A DNA stretch of 64,000 nucleotides, taken from assembly GCF_024436435.1 (NCBI RefSeq), contig NZ_JAFMZP010000002.1, positions 434,001 to 498,000 of the forward strand. The letters run 5' to 3'. Position 1 is the stretch's first letter. Each line of letters opens with the position of its first letter. The position numbers and the translations under genes were made by a program. A model generated the notes under the pieces. The model searched no databases, was not told the origin of the DNA, and saw nothing but the letters and a program-made list of their open reading frames with translations. Origin of the DNA: Desertivirga xinjiangensis. Lineage in GTDB: Bacteria > Bacteroidota > Bacteroidia > Sphingobacteriales > Sphingobacteriaceae. This document shows, piece after piece, positions 18,684-27,069 of this stretch.

Positions 18684-18694
18684 TACTTTGTTTT

Positions 18695-18862
18695 TTACTC
18701 CTGTTCTAAATTTTCATTGATCCGTTTTGCCGACTCTCTCATTGCAGAAATAATAACTTTCGGATCAAGCAGCTTATACCTGCTTTCCGGTAAAAATACA
18801 CTTAAACTCGCCAATACTAAACCATCTTTATAAAGTGGTACTGCAAGGCCGGATAAATTAAG
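18695..18862 (-). pseudogene. C-terminal fragment of an IclR-family regulator
   Basis: Read on the minus strand, this stretch encodes about 55 residues matching the end of the IclR effector-binding domain: LSGLAVPLYKDGLVLASLSV, then FLPESRYKL and a closing helix AMRESAKRINENLEQ before the TAA. A stop lies in frame directly upstream at 18863-18865, and no HTH or GAF-like N-terminal part is found, so only the tail of the gene survives. IclR regulators usually control sugar-acid or aromatic catabolism. The fragment marks the edge of the rearranged accessory island. Confidence 0.75.
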
Positions 18863-19110
18863 CTAGTATGTAGTTTTGAATTAGTATGTATTTTTTTCTA
18901 GAAAATTTAATCGCCCCATTTAAAACCAAATTTAGCGGATGCTTCCTCGTAAGTTTATCTTGTTACCTATTACCTATTCTTATAAAACAGGTAAAATGGC
19001 ACAAGTATCCTTTTTGCGGCCGGAGACACGAACCGGGGCGAAAGACTTGTGCAGGTAGCAGCCTTGGTTCCTGTCCTCGCGAAACATCCCAATTTCCAAG
19101 GCCCCAGTAA

Positions 19111-19345
19111 CAGCACAAAGCCTTATTGATTTTATGCCTTTACCAGTTTTCGAATATTGGCTTCTGTTATCTTCTTAAGACCGTTGATATTTTTCAGGAT
19201 TTCTGCTTTATCCCCCATTAATTCTCTGAGTGTGGTTTGGGAGGATGTAAGCATAGAGCCAGTAAATTTTCTATTATTTAAGCTTTGCCGTGTCGCCATA
19301 CCACCAAAAGCTAAAGTAGAAGTAGCCGAAGGGTTTTGATTGGTT
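19111..19345 (-). pseudogene. Truncated duplicate of the 3' end of the gene at 22583-23137
   Basis: About 235 bases nearly identical to 22570-22807, including the non-coding CAGCACAAAGCC start of the repeat. It encodes the last ~70 residues (ATRQSLNNRKFTGSMLTSSQ ... ILKNINGLKKITEAN) without signal peptide or N-terminal half. Sequence beyond 19345 is unrelated to the parent gene. The parent is a secreted hypothetical protein. Confidence 0.8.
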
Positions 19346-19499
19346 AAAATACCAACCATCCAGCAGGTGGCCAAGGTAACGGCAGGGTACTGAAAATGGG
19401 TGCGGATGTCCTGTCTTAAAATTTAAAAACTCCGCTTCCGTTTTGGTTGGAACAGCAAGTGATTGCTGATGTATTGAAAATGGCAATAATAGTGCTCTA

Positions 19500-20465
19500 A
19501 TGCTACGTATTAGCACTTTGCAAAGTCAAATTGGATTTGATGAACCCACAAAAGAGTGGCTGACCTCAAACCCTGAAATGGTTTCTGAAATAGAAAACTA
19601 TTTGGAACACTCTCCGGTGGATGACGAATTAAGATCCTCCATAAACTCCTTTATGGAATTTTCTAAAACTGGAAGCATTGACTGGGAGGATGCTGGTCTT
19701 ACACTAATCCTATCAAGTGTTATTCCAGTCACACACCGGCACCATATACCTGTAATAAAAAACCATATTAAGGCGATGGTTGCCATGGAATATGTCCACG
19801 ATCCGACCTTAACTAATAGCTTTTCTGATAAAATGAAAGCCTATTGGAGAGTTTCAAATGAATGGATTCATACTGGCCTTGATTTCGCAGGTTTGGTGCC
19901 GGTAGTAGGGGAGGTCTTTGATTTAACTAACGGTATTTTGTATGCGATCGATGGTGATAAGATAAACGCGGGATTATCTATAGCTGCTGCTCTTCCGGTA
20001 GCTGGCTGGCTTTCTTTAGGCGCTAAGTATACGATTAAAGCTGTAGATGCAACAGGTAATACAAAAACTGTTTTAAAATGGGTGGTGTCACAAAGTGGTC
20101 AGATCTCATTTGGAAGAAGAAGCCAATTACGTCAAGTTTTGAAACTGGCCAAGGGGGATGCGAGACAGGCGCATCATATAATTCCTTGGGAATATTCTAC
20201 ACATCCTGTAGTGCAAAAAGCAGCAGATTATGGTTTCCATATGAATGAGGCTTTAAATGGTATCCCTTTGTCTACATTGATACATAACGGAAGCCATACA
20301 GCATACAGCACAAAGGTTTTTGACGAGTTAGAAGAAATACGTACATTGTATGGATCTAATATCACACCTCCGCAGGCTGAGCAAGCGGTATTAGATTTAG
20401 TGAATAGAATTCGAAATGAGATGATTAATCATCCAACTGTTCATATCAATAATTTAAATTTTTAA
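19500..20465 (+). CDS. Polymorphic toxin C-terminal region with AHH nuclease domain
   Basis: 321 residues. Residues ~125-190 form a small pre-toxin module with Gly/Ala helices (DFAGLVPVVGEVFDL ... INAGLSIAAALPVAG). Residues ~210-300 are an AHH-type HNH/endonuclease VII-fold domain: QAHHIIPWEY with His225-His226, then GFHMNEALNGIPL and further His at 262 and 266. AHH domains are predicted DNases at the tips of contact-dependent or RHS-like toxins. The N-terminal delivery body is missing. The frame upstream of the ATG is closed by a stop at 19467, and that sequence still reads protein-like in another frame, so this is probably the surviving tip of a larger protein. The stop overlaps the next start by one base, so the toxin and the putative immunity gene are coupled. 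Confidence 0.82.
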   Translation: MLRISTLQSQIGFDEPTKEWLTSNPEMVSEIENYLEHSPVDDELRSSINSFMEFSKTGSIDWEDAGLTLILSSVIPVTHRHHIPVIKNHIKAMVAMEYVHDPTLTNSFSDKMKAYWRVSNEWIHTGLDFAGLVPVVGEVFDLTNGILYAIDGDKINAGLSIAAALPVAGWLSLGAKYTIKAVDATGNTKTVLKWVVSQSGQISFGRRSQLRQVLKLAKGDARQAHHIIPWEYSTHPVVQKAADYGFHMNEALNGIPLSTLIHNGSHTAYSTKVFDELEEIRTLYGSNITPPQAEQAVLDLVNRIRNEMINHPTVHINNLNF

Positions 20466-21121
20466 TGAAGTATTTCAGATTAAAAAGGTCGTCGAATGAT
20501 GCGCAAATTGGAACATTTCCGCAAGTCTCAGAAGGTGTGTTTTTTACTACTATAAATGACCCTGCTTTCTTAGAAAATATAGATCTTTTTAAGGAAATTC
20601 AAGGGAATGTGAGCGTTCCAGCTGCAAAACTTGCCAAGAAGGCAAAAAAAACTGACTTGGTTTCTGTTAGTAGCATGGGATTTTCAGGACGTTTATTTGT
20701 CAGTAACAAATTGAAAAATATTCTGGGAAAATACGCTGCAGATAAAGTTCAGTTTTTGGAGTCGTACCTACTTGACAAAACGGGCGAAAAGGAGACATAT
20801 TGGATTGTTCAACCGTTAACATCAGATCAGAGTTATCTTGATTTTGAGAATTCAGATATCTGGCTAAAATCGATACGAGAAGGAAAGATTTCAAAAGTCC
20901 CGTTGACATCGCTGGAAGATTTTAATATTCAATCTCAAAAAATCGATCTTCCTAAACATCTACAAATAGAGAAACCTGCGATTAGAGAAGAAATTTTAGA
21001 TGATTTTTTTATCTTACAAAAAGTGTCTGCAGGAACAGGATATTATGTGTCTGAGAAATTAAAATCGGAAATTGAAAATCAGAATTGTACAGGAATTGAT
21101 TTTGAATTACTCCACAGTTAG
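20465..21121 (+). CDS. Imm11/DUF1629-like immunity protein
   Basis: 218 residues. Two blocks resemble the Imm11 (DUF1629) family: GRLFVSNKLKNILGKY near residue 79, and GYYVSEKLKSEIENQNCTG followed by IDFE at the C-terminus. Imm11-like proteins are encoded next to polymorphic toxins and are thought to neutralise them by binding. Start and stop overlap as TAATG with the AHH toxin gene, which strongly supports a toxin-immunity pair. Two more, damaged copies of this gene are found at 25301-25955 and 26182-26364. The family assignment rests on motif and context. Confidence 0.72.
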   Translation: MKYFRLKRSSNDAQIGTFPQVSEGVFFTTINDPAFLENIDLFKEIQGNVSVPAAKLAKKAKKTDLVSVSSMGFSGRLFVSNKLKNILGKYAADKVQFLESYLLDKTGEKETYWIVQPLTSDQSYLDFENSDIWLKSIREGKISKVPLTSLEDFNIQSQKIDLPKHLQIEKPAIREEILDDFFILQKVSAGTGYYVSEKLKSEIENQNCTGIDFELLHS

Positions 21122-21178
21122 ATCTTCAACACGCAATGCTTGAAAAACGTTTCTTGCTAGTGAATTTCAAATACAAAG

Positions 21179-21207
21179 GCTGTCTCATTACACGTGAGAC
21201 AGCTTTG
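21179..21207 (+). terminator. Terminator of the toxin/immunity pair
   Basis: GCTGTCTCA and TGAGACAGC pair perfectly around TTACACG (21179-21187, 21195-21203) and are followed by TTTG. It lies 57 bases after the immunity stop. No gene was seen between here and 21490. Confidence 0.65.
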
Positions 21208-21489
21208 TAATGCCTATGAATCGCGGTGATTTAAGCCGTTCGAAAATGTGGTGCAAAATAAGATAAAAAGTCTCACTCCATGACTGGGCATTTTGTTATC
21301 CGATTTATTGATGTAGATGGAATGCTTTTAGGGGTATATTAAAAGATTATCAAAGGTCGAATTGCGGGTTTGATCATAAGAGAACATCGAATTAACAACC
21401 ATGGTAAAAAGCTTGCATGATAGGCAACTCCGAGTGAGTGGTCAGCCATATGAGCTGTCGCATTAGCTGCGCAAGGTACCGATGGGCTT

Positions 21490-21828
21490 TTATTCCCCTA
21501 ATAGCTTTTCGACCTCGTCCTGTAGCAACGGAAGATGTCGTACCAGGATGCCCCAAATTACTTCATCTGAAACCGAGTCATACCCATGAATAATTCTGTT
21601 TCGCACATCTACGAGTTTTCTAGCATTCGAAATTTGGATAGAGTTGCTTTTCTTTAAAATCCGGTTCATTGCCTCACCGATGATTTCTATATTCCTTTCC
21701 ACAGCACGCTTGGTTCGTAGGTCACTTTGGTAATATTGAAACTCTTTTGGAGTGTTCACAAAGAAGCCTTCTATTTCATTGATTGCATTCAATATATCAT
21801 ACAGCCAGGCTTTAACTTCTACGTCCAT
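21490..21828 (-). CDS. hepT: HepT-type HEPN ribonuclease toxin
   Basis: 112 residues of the HepT (DUF86) family. The active-site motif RX4HXY is intact as VRNRIIHGY (Arg76, His81, Tyr83), and the preceding helix has IIGEAMNRIL. HepT toxins cleave tRNA or mRNA as dimers. The Tyr of the motif is the residue modified by the partner MntA, which adds AMP units to silence the toxin. The mntA-like gene lies directly upstream and overlaps this gene by 17 bases, the standard MNT/HEPN order. The module looks complete and functional. Confidence 0.92.
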   Translation of the reverse strand: MDVEVKAWLYDILNAINEIEGFFVNTPKEFQYYQSDLRTKRAVERNIEIIGEAMNRILKKSNSIQISNARKLVDVRNRIIHGYDSVSDEVIWGILVRHLPLLQDEVEKLLGE

Positions 21829-22120
21829 AAATCAATTGTCGTTGCTGAATTATAGTGTCCCTGAAATAAGGATTTTTTATCGCCTTTTCTTCTAACAGGT
21901 CTATTGGTCGTTTTAAAGCATCTTGCAAAGCAAATTTCAGGTCAAAGTAGTTATCGGCGTATTCCAGGACATCTAATGGCTCAAAATCAACAACTAAGTC
22001 AATGTCGCTTTCACTATTGAATTTGTCGGTTAACACTGAACCAAAGGCGTACAAGCTCTTTACCCTATGCCGCTTACAGAGTTGGGATATAATTGACGAA
22101 TGTCTCTCTATCTGGTTCAT
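21812..22120 (-). CDS. mntA: MntA-type minimal nucleotidyltransferase antitoxin
   Basis: 102 residues with the polymerase-beta-type signature GSX10DXD intact (Gly27-Ser28, Asp39, Asp41 in FGSVLTDKFNSESDIDLVV). These enzymes transfer AMP from ATP onto the tyrosine of the HepT toxin motif and so act as antitoxins. The 17-base overlap with hepT and its place as first gene fit the known modules. The length is normal for the minimal nucleotidyltransferase family. Confidence 0.92.
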   Translation of the reverse strand: MNQIERHSSIISQLCKRHRVKSLYAFGSVLTDKFNSESDIDLVVDFEPLDVLEYADNYFDLKFALQDALKRPIDLLEEKAIKNPYFRDTIIQQRQLIYGRRS

Positions 22121-22185
22121 ATTACAAAGCTACGAAAATGAAAAGAATTTGGTCGGGCTAATCATCGATGTGTTTCCAAGCTTGG

Positions 22186-22539
22186 TGTGATTCTTTCCTT
22201 TTGCCCGCCTGATATTTTTTACATATTAAGCTTGTTCATGTCCAAAGTTGTAGCAGATGGCGTATAACCCCTTACTTTAAATACCTGCTTGTTAGCAGGA
22301 AGGTAATTAACTTCGCCGCCGCTTAGTGTTCCTTACATCGGAAAAGGCCATCAGTACATTGTCTTCAAATAGCCAGTTATTGATGGAAAACGTGCCATCT
22401 GTGATACGGGAACTTTCTGTTCGTCCCAATCGCCCGTTCTGTGAGTAGCATAGCTTGTATATTGCCAATGTCCTTTGCATCCTGTATTTTGCCTCTCACT
22501 TCGAAGAAGCGTTGTTGCAAACGTGCCAGCAACGTGTAG
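22186..22539 (-). pseudogene. TonB-plug gene copy A, internally deleted remnant
   Basis: The left part (22186-22325) matches the 3' end and downstream flank of the intact gene at 27856-29019. The right part (22326-22539) matches its middle (about 28499-28730). Roughly 540 bases between them are missing, and the join falls at a GCCGC string present at both edges in the related copies. It also lacks the 5' third and has small indels. No protein can be made from it. Confidence 0.85.
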
Positions 22540-22582
22540 TTAGCCGGGCAAATATAAACTTAGGGGGATGCAGCACAAAGCC

Positions 22583-23137
22583 TTATTGATTATATGCCTT
22601 TACCAGTTTTTTCATATTGGCTTCTGTTATCTTTTTAAGGCCATTGATATTTTTCAGAATTTCTGCTTTATTCCCCATTAATTCTCTGAGGGTGGTTTGA
22701 GAGGATGTAAGCATAGAGCCTGTAAATTTCCTATTATTTAAGCTTTGCCGTGTCGCCATACCACCAAAAGCTAAAGTTGAAGTAGCCGAAGGGTTTTGAT
22801 TGGTTAAAAATATTTCGCGGTGTTCGTCGTCACCTTTCAGTAGGTAGTACTTTTTCTTGTTTTGCCAATCCCTGTAATTCTGACTGGAAACCCTTGTACC
22901 GTAACTCACTCTTATCAGGGTCACATTACCCCGCACGAGGTAATCTTTCATGGCAAATAAACCTCCTTCAAATTCATTAAAGCCTTCGTCGAGCGATGCT
23001 ATATCTTTTATGGCCCCGCTGCTATGTACTGAGTGTTTGGCTCGTGCCTGATTCGTCTTGTGTTCGGTTTTCGTGTCCTGGGCGTGTGCATAAGAAATTG
23101 TGAAAAATGCCAATAGGCAAATAAGGTTTAAATTCAT
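22583..23137 (-). CDS. Secreted hypothetical protein, 184 residues
   Basis: Start set at 23137, where a signal peptide begins (MNLNLICLLAFFTISYAHAQ). The mature part is basic and polar, with DEGFNEFEGGLFAMKDYLV and a C-terminal helical half (STLAFGGMATRQSLNNRKF ... ILKNINGLKKITEANMKKL). No lipobox or catalytic motif is seen. The last ~70 residues are duplicated at 19111-19345 with nearly identical sequence. I do not recognise the family. It lies next to the remnant of plug-gene copy A and reads in the same direction. Confidence 0.65.
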   Translation of the reverse strand: MNLNLICLLAFFTISYAHAQDTKTEHKTNQARAKHSVHSSGAIKDIASLDEGFNEFEGGLFAMKDYLVRGNVTLIRVSYGTRVSSQNYRDWQNKKKYYLLKGDDEHREIFLTNQNPSATSTLAFGGMATRQSLNNRKFTGSMLTSSQTTLRELMGNKAEILKNINGLKKITEANMKKLVKAYNQ

Positions 23138-23352
23138 CGTTTGATTTTTGCTTAAAAATAGGAGATACATTGATCAATTTATAAAAAAATGTTCTACCGC
23201 TATTTGGCGCAAATGTGCAGCGTTAGTTTAGAGACTTCGGGATGGGGCAGTTTGTTGAGAAGAGTGACTCGAAAAAGATGATCGCGAAACTAAAAGAGTC
23301 ATCTCCCGCCGACTTTCACTTTACATTATAATTAAATTTATAATTTTATCAG

Positions 23353-23919
23353 ATGCAAGAGACCGATAATTCCTCCTTAACATTCCAATATACACTATCG
23401 TATTCCGATTTTTTAGCTTTCCAGCTTTACACTGCTTCAAACTCCCGCCGCTCGAAAAGAAATCGTAGGAGGAGTTGGTTGATCATGATTGTGCTTTCCC
23501 TTTTTCTTTGTTACACGGCCTGGTCAACCGGACACCAAAGTCATCTTTACTTTCTTGTTCCCCTGGCCCTGGTGGTTATTTTATTTTTCCCGACCTACCA
23601 AAAGTGGTATTATAAAAGGCATTATATGAGGCATATAAAGGAATATTACAGCAACAAGGTTAATCAGCTGGGGATTCTAAGATTGGATAAAGAGTTTATA
23701 TTAGAAACAAGTGCAGTGGGAGAGAGCAAAATTTATTTAACGGAAATAAAGGAACTGCATGAAACGGGTCAGCACTTTTTTGTTAAGATAAGTACTGGAG
23801 AATCATTAGTTCTACCAAAAACGCAGGTAGATACCCAGCTTTTAAAAGAGCAACTGTTTAAGTTATTGCCGGAGCATAAGGTAATAGTAAAGGAGGATCT
23901 GCAATGGAAATGGTTTTAA
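23353..23919 (+). CDS. YcxB-like inner-membrane protein
   Basis: 188 residues. The N-terminus has the FQYTLSYSDFLAFQLYTAS pattern, then two adjacent transmembrane helices at about residues 43-78, then a basic stretch and a C-terminal YcxB-like domain (ILRLDKEFILETSAVGESKI ... TGESLVLPKTQV). YcxB-like proteins are of unknown function. They often occur near polymorphic toxin genes and are candidates for membrane immunity proteins. Here the gene stands alone inside the toxin/antitoxin-rich island, which is only suggestive. Confidence 0.65.
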   Translation: MQETDNSSLTFQYTLSYSDFLAFQLYTASNSRRSKRNRRRSWLIMIVLSLFLCYTAWSTGHQSHLYFLVPLALVVILFFPTYQKWYYKRHYMRHIKEYYSNKVNQLGILRLDKEFILETSAVGESKIYLTEIKELHETGQHFFVKISTGESLVLPKTQVDTQLLKEQLFKLLPEHKVIVKEDLQWKWF

Positions 23920-24029
23920 TTAAGGCTACCTGGTGGGAACATCCGACAAACCTAGCTTACGGCAATACTCGCCGTTCGACTAATTAATTATCATTAGGAA
24001 CATTTAAACAGAATGAACAAGCTTAGGGT

Positions 24030-24776
24030 ATGAAATTAAGTCTATTTTTATTCTTCCTTGTACTAGGCAACAGTTGCCAGGCTCAATACTATTACAGGGC
24101 GTTCGGTGGACTGAAGAATTGCAGGACAGTACAGGATATTCATGCGACCGTTCGTGTGTTACAAAGAGACGTAACAGATGCAAGAATTAGCAGGCCGATG
24201 GGATTCGGATACCATTATACGTACTATGAGTTTTCCCTGAGACCTGGCAACCGTTTTCAGAACTTCAGATTGTACCTGGTTTCTAAAGATGATACGCTCA
24301 AATTGGCAAAATTGGAAGGGATGCATTGGAGGGGTCATGTATCCGAAAAGGACTATTTAGTAAAAGACACAAAGAGCATCGTCGAGTTTCTGGACCAGCA
24401 CTATGAAGTCTATAAGGGTAGCCTGAGTATTAAGCGATTCGAAAAGGAGATAACCAATCAGCTCACCTACACTTTTGGTTGTGGTCTTGACGGAACTAAT
24501 TACACTAAAGAAGCTCTCTTGATGAACAAGTATGTAGCTGCGGGTAACAAAAAGAAGCTTTATAGTTGGTTGAGTTCTACTAATACGGAGCTGCAGGCTT
24601 ATGCTGCTACTGGCTTAATACAATTGAGAAAGCGAGGATTTGAGCTAGGACAGGAGCAGCAAAGAGCGTTAGGTCATTTGACTAAGCTGAATCCACCGGT
24701 TCTAACTTGTGCTGGTTGCTTGTATGGATTGACAAGAACCATTACGGAAGTTGTTGGGATGGATGGAAACGAGTAG
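24030..24776 (+). CDS. Secreted hypothetical protein, 248 residues
   Basis: Signal peptide MKLSLFLFFLVLGNSCQAQ; a Cys in the hydrophobic end could be a lipobox but the QAQ cleavage site fits better. The C-terminal part (residues ~165-215) reads like a HEAT-type repeat (NTELQAYAATGLIQLRKRG). Four Cys residues in the mature protein could form disulfides. The function is unknown. It is followed by the truncated toxin tip. Confidence 0.65.
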   Translation: MKLSLFLFFLVLGNSCQAQYYYRAFGGLKNCRTVQDIHATVRVLQRDVTDARISRPMGFGYHYTYYEFSLRPGNRFQNFRLYLVSKDDTLKLAKLEGMHWRGHVSEKDYLVKDTKSIVEFLDQHYEVYKGSLSIKRFEKEITNQLTYTFGCGLDGTNYTKEALLMNKYVAAGNKKKLYSWLSSTNTELQAYAATGLIQLRKRGFELGQEQQRALGHLTKLNPPVLTCAGCLYGLTRTITEVVGMDGNE

Positions 24777-24945
24777 GAGCGGGAAATAAGATAGAACTGC
24801 CGGGAATATGATAGAAGCCCGTTATTCATTTTTCTTTGATATAGCCCCTGTATCATATCAAGGTATTATCATGTCACATTTTGTCAGATTTCCTCAATGA
24901 AGATTTTCAATTTTCAAAATATTCATACTCCTTGGTGTAAACGCT

Positions 24946-25260
24946 ATTAACAGAGCTCAACTACGGCAGGTTTTAAAATTGGTGACGGGTGATCCGAGAC
25001 AGGCTCATCATATAATTCCCTGGGAGTTCATCGACAATACTGTGGTCCAAAAAGCGGCAAATCACGGGTTTCATATGAATGAAGCTTTAAATGGTATTCC
25101 TTTGCCAAAATCTGTCCATGTTGAGGGCATGGTGCATAATGCCTACAACACTACTATCCAAAATAAACTTTCTGCTATTACTACCTTTCACGGAGCTAAT
25201 CTCACTCCAAAAATTGCCAAAACTGAGTTTAAAAATTTAATTTCGAAAATTAGGACTTAG
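24946..25260 (+). pseudogene. Displaced AHH toxin tip lacking its N-terminus
   Basis: About 104 residues homologous to residues ~207-310 of the toxin at 19500-20465: QLRQVLKLVTGDPRQAHHII, then GFHMNEALNGIPLPKSVHVE. The catalytic AHH block is intact, but an in-frame stop at 24898-24900 and the lack of ATG mean no pre-toxin or delivery part remains (GTG at 24979 is the only nearby start). This is the layout of an orphan toxin cassette, which can recombine onto a full-length toxin. A damaged immunity gene follows 40 bases downstream. Confidence 0.75.
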
Positions 25261-25300
25261 GTCGTAAATCATCCTGGCGAAAACATAAATAATTTTTGTA

Positions 25301-25955
25301 ATGAATATTTATAGGTTAGAATACGAACATACACAGGAGATAATAGGAGGTACTTTTCCTCAATCGCAAAAAATAGTGGAGGACCCGGTTAATTGGCAGT
25401 CATCAAACCACATAATGTCCGTTTGGGGCCAATTTCCTTTGAATATACATATACCTGACTCAATTCTTCATTCAAGGGCAAAGTTGACTGACCTGGTATC
25501 TTCTTCTCTCATAAGACATCCAATTATTAGTGGAAGGCTTAAGTTGATCGTTGAGAAGTACCGGACCGATGGTTTAGAATTTGCCGTTACCGGATTGTTA
25601 ACTGGAAAGAAGAGAGTTCAATATTGGATAATGAATGGGTATGATATGGACTACGAAAAATATTGATTATGCAAGATCTTCTATTGTCAAAGCGGGTATA
25701 GGAATGACTAAGATTGATCAGCTAAATATACAATCGGCCAGTGATCCTAAAGAAGCTATCAGGGCAATGAAACCCCCAGAAGGAGTTTGGATTGAGAAAC
25801 TGGTTCTTAGAGATGATGTAAAAGATGATATATTTTTTCTGGACAGAGTTGACGGGAGTAACTATTATATTTCAGAACGATTGAAGGATGAAATAATTGG
25901 TGCTGGTTGCACTGGTATCGTCTTTGTAAATTATACCGAAAAATATCCCGGATAG
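25301..25955 (+). pseudogene. Immunity gene with a one-base frameshift (Imm11-like, second copy)
   Basis: Two overlapping frames (25301-25666 and 25635-25955) together give about 217 residues, the length of the intact immunity protein at 20465-21121. The frame breaks in a run of five A near 25656. Removing one A joins DYEN to IDYARSS, which aligns with DFENSDIWLKS of the intact paralogue. The C-terminus keeps the NYYISERLKDEIIGAGCTGI block. It is the partner of the orphan AHH tip just upstream. Confidence 0.78.
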
Positions 25956-26059
25956 TGTAAATCAATCTAAAAAACAAGGTTAAGCTTTTGTAAAGGAATG
26001 TTGGCTTCGTTTGAACAAAGGTTTGCATGTCTTTACGGAAAGCAGTTGAACACAATTAT

Positions 26060-26085
26060 AAGGTCTCAGGAGTGTCTGAGATCTT
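26060..26085 (+). terminator. Hairpin after the second immunity gene
   Basis: AAGGTCTCAG and CTGAGATCTT pair with one G-T wobble around GAGTGT, and outer A/T bases lengthen the stem. It resembles the terminator at 21179-21207 in position and core sequence (GTCTCA/TGAGA). Confidence 0.5.
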
Positions 26086-26181
26086 GTAATTTGGCTTACG
26101 TCGATTATGATAGAAAGTGATGAAAAATCTAAATTACTTTAGATGTAATCCAAATGGTCATATCAATAATTTAGACTTATA

Positions 26182-26364
26182 ATGCAGTATTTCAGAATAA
26201 AACGCTCCTCGAATAATTGCACAAATTGGAACATTTCCCCAAGTCTCAGAAGGCATTTCTTTACTAACATAAATGACCCTGCTTTCTTGGGAAACATTGA
26301 TCTTTTTACCGCACTTGGTGGTAAGGAGAATAATCTAGATGAGCAGCTTGAATCAAAAGAGTGA
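26182..26364 (+). pseudogene. Truncated third immunity copy
   Basis: Sixty residues similar to the start of the protein at 20465-21121 (MQYFRIKRSSN ... TNINDPAFLGNIDLF). Relative to the intact gene it has one inserted base near 26216 and a compensating loss near 26263, so residues 12-25 are out of frame and then the frame is regained. It stops after 60 codons. The 20 bases before its ATG also match the end of the toxin gene, so the duplicated segment once included the toxin-immunity junction. Confidence 0.8.
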
Positions 26365-26488
26365 CAGTTTTCATTTTATTGAACTTTCTGTATTATTGAT
26401 ACGGATTTAAAAGTCTGCTTTTAATAAAGATGCCAGGCTTACCGGCAACGGCAGACGAATAAACAATATTAATTCAGGAAAAGATATA

Positions 26489-26962
26489 ATGTTCATTAAG
26501 TACTTAGGATCAAGCGTATTCATAATAATTTTAGGCGTAATTTTATATATTAGAGGTGGAGCCAATAAACAAGAGTTGAACAAAGCTAGTGGTGCTATAA
26601 GGTATATTAATAAAACCTACCAGGATCTGCCAAACAGGGACTTTGGAAAATATCGCTATCTTCAAATTGAGGGGTTCCCGGAAACAATCGAGCTGTTTAT
26701 TGGAAAAGAAAGTGGTGATTTTAAACCCGATCTGGAGAAAATTGATGAATTGAAAGTTGGTGAAGAGGTAACGGTCTATTATTCGGATGGCATCAATAGC
26801 GAGAACGATGGTATTCAAAGATTGGTTCAATATATTGATAGGGGCCGTGAACCGGTCTTTAAAAAAGGCAGCTGGGACAAAACGCTTGGCTTTATTGTGG
26901 CTGCATCAGGAGGCCTGATACTAGTTGGGTTATTTGTCCTGAGAAAATTCGGAAAGATCTAG
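26489..26962 (+). CDS. DUF3592-like two-helix membrane protein
   Basis: 157 residues with an N-terminal membrane helix (SSVFIIILGVILYIRGG), a beta-rich extracytoplasmic middle (ELKVGEEVTVYYSDG) and a C-terminal helix (LGFIVAASGGLILVGLFVL). This is the DUF3592 layout. Proteins of this kind occur as candidate immunity proteins in toxin arrays; the position right after damaged immunity genes fits but does not prove that role. Confidence 0.65.
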   Translation: MFIKYLGSSVFIIILGVILYIRGGANKQELNKASGAIRYINKTYQDLPNRDFGKYRYLQIEGFPETIELFIGKESGDFKPDLEKIDELKVGEEVTVYYSDGINSENDGIQRLVQYIDRGREPVFKKGSWDKTLGFIVAASGGLILVGLFVLRKFGKI

Positions 26963-27069
26963 TTTCAGAAACGCTTGAGTAGGTAATCACAGCCTTGATG
27001 TAAGGAGAGGCATTCTGAAAGCCATACTTTCGAGTCATGCCGTTCTTTTCACTTTTAGTAAACAATAGG

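Noticed and set aside
25301-25955. Programmed ribosomal frameshift joining the two halves of the immunity gene
   Set aside because: No slippery heptamer plus stimulatory structure was seen, and the intact paralogue needs no shift. A plain insertion in an A run is simpler.
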